Assembly: GCA_009649675.1 (NCBI GenBank)
Contig: WJPL01000001.1
Location: 1,818,469 to 1,882,468 of the forward strand
Source: Alphaproteobacteria bacterium HT1-32
Lineage (GTDB): Bacteria > Pseudomonadota > Alphaproteobacteria > Rhodospirillales > HT1-32
Direction of reading: 5' to 3'
Length of the DNA: 64,000 nt
Made by a program: the position numbers and the translations under genes. This document shows, piece after piece, positions 60,026 through 64,000 of this stretch. The notes below the pieces were generated by a model. It saw only the letters and a list, made by a program, of their open reading frames with translations. It made no database searches and was not told the origin of the DNA. Within the stretch, counting starts at the first letter, position 1. Every line of letters starts with the position of its first letter.

Positions 60026-60546
60026 CATCTGCGTCCTACACCATGCGGGATCCGACGGCGGAGACATCGCCCGTCATCCGGCATCGAATGAAGGCTCCGC
60101 CACTGGGGCCGGACACCACCATCGGTCTGCTGTCGATCTCGAAAGAGCGCAGCGTCGAGTTTCTCGACACCATTGACCGGCTGCTCAGCGAGCGGGGCTG
60201 CAAGGTGCTGCGGTTCGAGAAGCCGACCCATACAAAGCCCGCACCGGATTCTGTCATTCAGGACATTATCGAGCAGTGCGATGTGGTGGTCGAAGGCCTC
60301 GCCGACTGAGGGTCCTGTACGTCGTGCAGTTTGCATGACCAGCTGACTCTTGATCGTCGCGGCATTCCCGGCTGCGCTGTTGCCTCCGAAGCCTTCACAC
60401 AGGCTGCCGAGGCGCAGATGACGGCGCTTGGTTTCACGGCTGACCTGGTCTGGGTGCCTCACCCGATCCAGAACCGGACCCCGGAACAACTGGCCGAGAT
60501 CGCGGAAAAGGCGATCGCGGAAATTCTGCAGAAGATCGGCGGCTGA
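60022..60546 (+). CDS. UGSC-family selenoprotein (in-frame TGA read as selenocysteine)
   Basis: 174 residues when TGA at 60307-60309 is read as Sec96. Directly around it the codons give G-L-A-D-U-G-S-C-T-S-C-S-L-H-D, the signature of UGSC-family (seleno)proteins, in which the same position is Sec or Cys. The frame stays open and protein-like to a proper TGA stop at 60544-60546. A SECIS-type hairpin follows the codon. The U-x-x-C and C-x-x-C pairs suggest redox chemistry. AAAGGAGA precedes the ATG, which overlaps the upstream gene by 4 bases. A standard caller would report a 95-residue fragment and a 71-residue fragment. The substrate is unknown. Confidence 0.9.
60315..60342 (+). promoter_or_regulatory. 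Bacterial SECIS element
   Basis: An 8-base-pair upper stem (60321-60328 with 60332-60339, one G-U pair) is capped by a 3-base loop GUU whose first base is G. A lower CTG/CAG stem (60315-60317 with 60340-60342) is separated by a 3-base 5' bulge that begins with U. The loop G is 19 bases after the TGA. These features agree with the published description of bacterial SECIS elements (small apical loop with an early guanosine, 16-37 bases from UGA). Confidence 0.8.
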
Positions 60547-60555
60547 TTGCCGCCG
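60537..60555. terminator. Hairpin at the end of the selenoprotein gene
   Basis: CGGCGGC (60537-60543) pairs with GCCGCCG (60549-60555) around TGATT, overlapping the stop codon, in the short gap between convergent genes. There is no T-run. Confidence 0.35.
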
Positions 60556-60556
60556 G

Positions 60557-61705
60557 TTATTCTGCTGCCGGCTGCTCGGGGAACCCTTCGAGGGTATGAA
60601 GTTCATGCCTGTCGCGATCAGCCACGGCGTCGGACTGCACATAGATGGTGAGCAGTCTGGCGATACTTTCGAGCGAATGAATATGTGTCCGCTCATAGCC
60701 GTGGCTGGCATCGACACCGAAGGTAATCAGCGCGGTCCGGATGTCATTCCCGGCTTCGACCGCTGAGGCCGCATCGCAGCGATAGAAGCGAAAGACTTCC
60801 CGTTGATGCTCAATGGCGTGATCCTTTGACAGACCGATCAGATGCCGGGTGAGGTGATAGTCAAACGGCCCGGTCTGGTCTGCCATGCCGATCGTCACCC
60901 CGAATTCGGAAGAGTTCTGTCCGGGCGCTGGTGTACCGTTGTCGACGGAGACCAGTTCGGAGACATCACCATGCAGCACGGCTGATGCGCCGGAGCCGAC
61001 TTCCTCGGAAATCGTGAACAGGAAATGGCAGTCGATGGGCAGGCTGATGCTGTCACCGGCTTCATGAATGACGCGCAGTGCCTCCAGCATGGCGGCCACG
61101 CCACCCTTGTCGTCCAGATGACGGGAATTGATGAAACCGGCGGGGGTGAGTTCGGGCTGTGCGTCAATACTGACGATATCGCCAATATTGAAACCCAGTT
61201 CTTCGAGATCACGACGGTTCTTGACGATTTCATCGACCCGGATTTCAAGCTGGCGCCAGTCGACGGGCTGGGTGTCGATCTCCTTGTTGTAGGTGTGGCC
61301 GGATGCTTTCAGCGGCAGAATGGTGCCACGCCGGGGACCATCATCAGTGAAGATTGTGACCCGCGCGCCCTCCGCAAAACGTGACGACCAGTGGCCGATG
61401 GCAACCAGTTCCAGCCGGCCGTTTTCCTTCAGCATCTTGACCTGTGCGCCCAGTGTATCGACATGCCCGGCAACCGCCCGGTCGGGACTGGACTTCCGGC
61501 CTTTCAGATTGACCCGGATGGCCCCGCGCCGGGTCAGCTCGTACTCCGCCCCCATGGCGTCGAGCTTGCCACAGACGAGGCGCACAATGTTGTCGGTAAA
61601 GCCGACCGGGCTTGGCGTTGAGACCAGTTCGACCACGGTGTTGGCGATGCGTTCGGCAGAGACAGCCAGCGGTGCCGGGCTGTCTGGCACGGGGGTAAGG
61701 GTCAT
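60557..61705 (-). CDS. M42-family aminopeptidase of the NAGGN osmoprotectant system
   Basis: 382 residues of the M42/M20-type co-catalytic metallopeptidase fold. Metal and catalytic residues are visible in AGHVDTLG (H-x-D), SRHLDDKGG (Asp), TISEEVGSG (Glu pair), SVDNG and the final DASHGYERTH. This family travels with N-acetylglutaminylglutamine amide genes and is thought to degrade or remodel that dipeptide osmolyte, by association rather than proven chemistry. It overlaps ngg by 4 bases and is the last gene of the cluster. Confidence 0.9.
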   Translation of the reverse strand: MTLTPVPDSPAPLAVSAERIANTVVELVSTPSPVGFTDNIVRLVCGKLDAMGAEYELTRRGAIRVNLKGRKSSPDRAVAGHVDTLGAQVKMLKENGRLELVAIGHWSSRFAEGARVTIFTDDGPRRGTILPLKASGHTYNKEIDTQPVDWRQLEIRVDEIVKNRRDLEELGFNIGDIVSIDAQPELTPAGFINSRHLDDKGGVAAMLEALRVIHEAGDSISLPIDCHFLFTISEEVGSGASAVLHGDVSELVSVDNGTPAPGQNSSEFGVTIGMADQTGPFDYHLTRHLIGLSKDHAIEHQREVFRFYRCDAASAVEAGNDIRTALITFGVDASHGYERTHIHSLESIARLLTIYVQSDAVADRDRHELHTLEGFPEQPAAE

Positions 61706-63432
61706 TCGGATCTCCGTTTGGTCTGAGGAAACAACATGTCGATGAATTTTTCAGCAGTGGGCTGAGGTTCGTGATTGGCGAGGCCCGGTCGTTCATTCGC
61801 TTCAATGATGACATAGTCGGGCTGGTCGACGGCAGGGACCAGAAAGTCCAGTCCGACGACAGGCATTTCCAGTACTGTCGCTGCATGTTCGGCAGCCCGG
61901 CAGAGGCTGGAATGCAGACGTGATGTCACATCATGGATGGTGCCGCCGGTATGCAGATTGGCGGTCTTGCGTACATTCAGGATATCGCCTTTCGGCAGGA
62001 TGTCGTGCATCCGGTATCCGCCGAGCGTTACGCATCGTTCAGTTTCGGCATCCAGCGGAATGGTGCTTTCCCCGCCGGTGGCATTTGACCGGCGACGGCT
62101 CTGAACACGGATCAGTTCGCTGATGTCGTCCTGGCCATTGCCGGTAACGGCTGCGGGCAACCGGATCGCACCGGCCACCACCCGCCCGTCGATGACGATG
62201 ATCCGCAGGTCTTCGCCACGGCAGAACTGTTCCAGAAGAACAACATCGTGATAGCTGTAAGCCTTCTCGATGGCGGCTTCGAGTTCGTCTTCCGAGCGGA
62301 TATCGACACTGATACCGGCGCCCTGTTCACCCCGGGCAGGTTTTACAACGACCCGGCCATGTTCCTGCAGGAAGGCCCGGTTTTCCATTTTTGATCCGGC
62401 GTTGCGCTGATCGGGAACTGATAGTCCGCGCCGGGCCAGCAGCCGCCGTGTCAGCGCCTTGTTGTCGCAACGTGTCATGGCAACGGCAGAGGTCAGGTCG
62501 GTGAGGCTTTCGTGACAGGTGATCGACCGGCCACCAAGGGACAGCCTGAACAGACCGGAATCTGCATCTTCAACATCGACCGAGATACCGCGACGGCGGG
62601 CTTCCTTGACGATGATCCCGGCATAGGGATTCAGGGCGTCTTCCGGCTGGGGAGCGATGAACAGGTTTTCATTGATCGGGTTCTTGCGCTTGACCGTGAA
62701 CTGCGGGACCTGAACAAAGCCGAGACGGTCATAGAGTTGCAGGGCGGCCTGATTGTCATGCATCACGCTGAGATCCATGAAAGACCGGCCCCGGGCCTGA
62801 TAATGCTCGGCCAGGGTGCGGATCAGCATTTCACCTACGCGGGGTGTTGAACATTGCGGATCAACGGCCAGACACCAGAGACTGGAACCCAGTTCCGGGT
62901 CGTTGAAGGCGCGCTTGTGATCGACACCCATGACGGTTCCGACGATATCACCGGAGGTGGCATCTTCGGCGACCAGAAAGGTGAAGGTCCGGCTGTTCTT
63001 GCGGCTGCTGAGATCTTCAACTTCGATGGGCACCATCTTGTGCAGCGCATAAAGCCGGTTGATAGCTTCCGCATCCTGCCGGTCGCGTAATCGCCGGACG
63101 TTAAACCCGGGCACCTGTTCTTTCCGGGGGCGGTAATGCGGCAGCCACAGTCGCAATGTATGGCTGGGATCCAGAAACAGCTCCTGCGGGGCGACGGACA
63201 GGGCGACATGCGGATCAGAGATATAGATGGCGATGTCGCGTTCGTCGGACTTTTCGGTGCAGAGGGTTTCGGCAACCGCTTCGGCGCTGGCAAAGGTGTT
63301 GCCGAAGATCAGCCGTCCCCAGCCGCAATGAATCGTGGCATTGCTGTCAGGCCGGGCGGTGCGATGGTCTGCCGGCAGCAGCGAGGCATCCCGCGTCCGC
63401 CCGGGACGGGTGGCTGCGCGCTTGGTACTCAT
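61702..63432 (-). CDS. ngg: N-acetylglutaminylglutamine synthetase (GNAT plus ATP-grasp)
   Basis: 576 residues. An N-terminal GNAT acetyltransferase region (about 95-275, with VDPQCSTPRVGEMLIRTLAEHYQARG as the acetyl-CoA loop and ALQLYDRLGF) is joined to an ATP-grasp ligase (about 300-570: VVKPARGEQGAGISVDI, LLEQFCRGEDLRIIVIDGRVVAGAIR, VGLDFLVPA, IEANERPGL). It would acetylate and join glutamine units to make N-acetylglutaminylglutamine. The ATG at 63432 lies one base after the asnO stop. Confidence 0.93.
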   Translation of the reverse strand: MSTKRAATRPGRTRDASLLPADHRTARPDSNATIHCGWGRLIFGNTFASAEAVAETLCTEKSDERDIAIYISDPHVALSVAPQELFLDPSHTLRLWLPHYRPRKEQVPGFNVRRLRDRQDAEAINRLYALHKMVPIEVEDLSSRKNSRTFTFLVAEDATSGDIVGTVMGVDHKRAFNDPELGSSLWCLAVDPQCSTPRVGEMLIRTLAEHYQARGRSFMDLSVMHDNQAALQLYDRLGFVQVPQFTVKRKNPINENLFIAPQPEDALNPYAGIIVKEARRRGISVDVEDADSGLFRLSLGGRSITCHESLTDLTSAVAMTRCDNKALTRRLLARRGLSVPDQRNAGSKMENRAFLQEHGRVVVKPARGEQGAGISVDIRSEDELEAAIEKAYSYHDVVLLEQFCRGEDLRIIVIDGRVVAGAIRLPAAVTGNGQDDISELIRVQSRRRSNATGGESTIPLDAETERCVTLGGYRMHDILPKGDILNVRKTANLHTGGTIHDVTSRLHSSLCRAAEHAATVLEMPVVGLDFLVPAVDQPDYVIIEANERPGLANHEPQPTAEKFIDMLFPQTKRRSE

Positions 63433-63433
63433 C

Positions 63434-64000
63434 TCAGACTCCCTGAACCTGGAACCAGTATTCCAGCAGGGCAATCTGCCAGAGCTTTGAGCCGCGCAAC
63501 GGGGTCATATGCTCGGTCGGCGCTGCCAGCAGTTTGTCGACATAGGCAGGCTGGAACAGACCGCGCTCTCTGGCGGCAGGCTGTGACAGAATGTCGCGCA
63601 CCCGCTCCAGCACATCGCCCTGCAGATGTTTGAGCGCAGGTACCGGGAAATAACCCTTGGGCCGGTCAATAACGGCTGACGGAATAACCGAACGGGAAGC
63701 TTCCTTCAGAACATGTTTCCCTTCACCGGCAATCTTGTGCTCGGCAGGGATACGGGCGGCCAGTTCGACCAGTTCGTGATCAAGAAACGGCACCCGGGCC
63801 TCCAGCCCGCAGGCCATTGTCATGTTATCGACCCGTTTGACCGGGTCATCGACCAGCATGACCGTGGTATCCATGCGCAGTGCCTTGTCGACGGGGTCGT
63901 CGGCGCCGGCTTCGGCAAAGCGTTCGGTAATGTAATCGAGGCTGTGGTCGCCACCGTGATGCCGGGGATCAACGGCGTCACAATATTCCGCGTAATCACG
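63434..64000 (-). CDS. asnO: N-acetylglutaminylglutamine amidotransferase (asparagine-synthetase family), C-terminal part
   Basis: The gene runs off the window; the last 188 residues are visible. They belong to the synthetase domain (KALRMDTTVMLVDDPVKRVDNMTMACGLEARVPFLDHELVELA, then KHVLKEASR). In the NAGGN pathway this enzyme amidates the dipeptide made by Ngg, and the order asnO-ngg-M42 is the standard one. The N-terminal glutaminase domain and promoter are outside the window. Confidence 0.93.
   Translation of the reverse strand, partial: RDYAEYCDAVDPRHHGGDHSLDYITERFAEAGADDPVDKALRMDTTVMLVDDPVKRVDNMTMACGLEARVPFLDHELVELAARIPAEHKIAGEGKHVLKEASRSVIPSAVIDRPKGYFPVPALKHLQGDVLERVRDILSQPAARERGLFQPAYVDKLLAAPTEHMTPLRGSKLWQIALLEYWFQVQGV

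Noticed and set aside
60331-60546. A separate small gene starting at TTG 60331
   Set aside because: It is in the same frame as the upstream gene, has no ribosome site, and begins inside the T-S-C-S-L-H-D part of the UGSC signature; it is the second half of the selenoprotein.

Overview
The window looks like a chromosomal segment of a free-living, GC-rich alphaproteobacterium, probably Rhodospirillales-like. This is judged from gene order and protein character only. The order ubiB-ubiE / mutM-enoyl-CoA hydratase-rpsT-dnaA-dnaN-recF-gyrB, the ffh-rpsP-rimM-trmD-rplS operon followed by leuC-leuD-leuB, heptose genes (gmhA, hldE) and an N-acetylglutaminylglutamine amide (NAGGN) osmolyte cluster all point that way. 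No rRNA, tRNA, insertion sequence, phage or CRISPR array was found. Coding density is high and many neighbours overlap by 4 bases, which suggests translational coupling.

Layout. 1-6.9 kb: the end of an iron-type ABC importer (permease and ATPase), an OGT-like glycosyltransferase, an MFS transporter, a secreted FGE-like protein without the catalytic cysteines, and a GntR regulator coupled to a glutathione transferase. 6.9-12.5 kb: a secreted protein with an HExxGH metallopeptidase-like motif, a ketopantoate-reductase-like enzyme coupled to an acyl-CoA synthetase, two tandem ABC-2 permeases without an ATPase, and a nested inverted repeat. 12.5-21 kb (minus strand): leuB, a PAS histidine kinase, leuD, leuC, then rplS-trmD-rimM-rpsP-ffh. 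21-24.4 kb: a lipoprotein, a CDP-alcohol phosphatidyltransferase, a TerB-like protein and an ECF sigma/ChrR anti-sigma pair. 24.4-37 kb: a probable adenine deaminase, ubiquinone genes, mutM, and the replication-initiation block from rpsT to gyrB. 37-45 kb: a Tat-exported amine oxidase, two paralogous degenerate GGDEF/EAL proteins, and UDP-glucuronate decarboxylase, TauD-like and asparagine synthetase genes. 45-52 kb: a BarA-like hybrid kinase, a single-domain response regulator, a DMT transporter and ADP-heptose biosynthesis. 52-57 kb (minus strand): a complete TctCBA tripartite tricarboxylate-type importer with a split UxaA-family lyase and its GntR regulator. 57-60.5 kb: a third degenerate GGDEF/EAL protein and a two-gene redox locus. 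60.5-64 kb (minus strand): the NAGGN genes asnO (partial), ngg and an M42 peptidase.

The most interesting object is at 58.6-60.5 kb. A gene that appears split into two short frames at an in-frame TGA (60307-60309) reads through as one selenoprotein of the UGSC family. The TGA lies exactly in a U-G-S-C context followed by T-S-C. A stem-loop with the features of a bacterial SECIS element (guanosine first in a 3-base apical loop, 19 bases after the TGA) follows at once. The gene is coupled by a 4-base overlap to a 474-residue protein with an N-terminal thioredoxin-like CxxC domain and a large domain I cannot assign, so the two may form a selenium-dependent redox pair. Secondary points of interest are the degenerate GGDEF/EAL family (three members), the structured dnaA upstream region, the histidine kinase inside the leucine cluster, a ChrR-type sigma promoter candidate, and operator palindromes upstream of the tct regulator.
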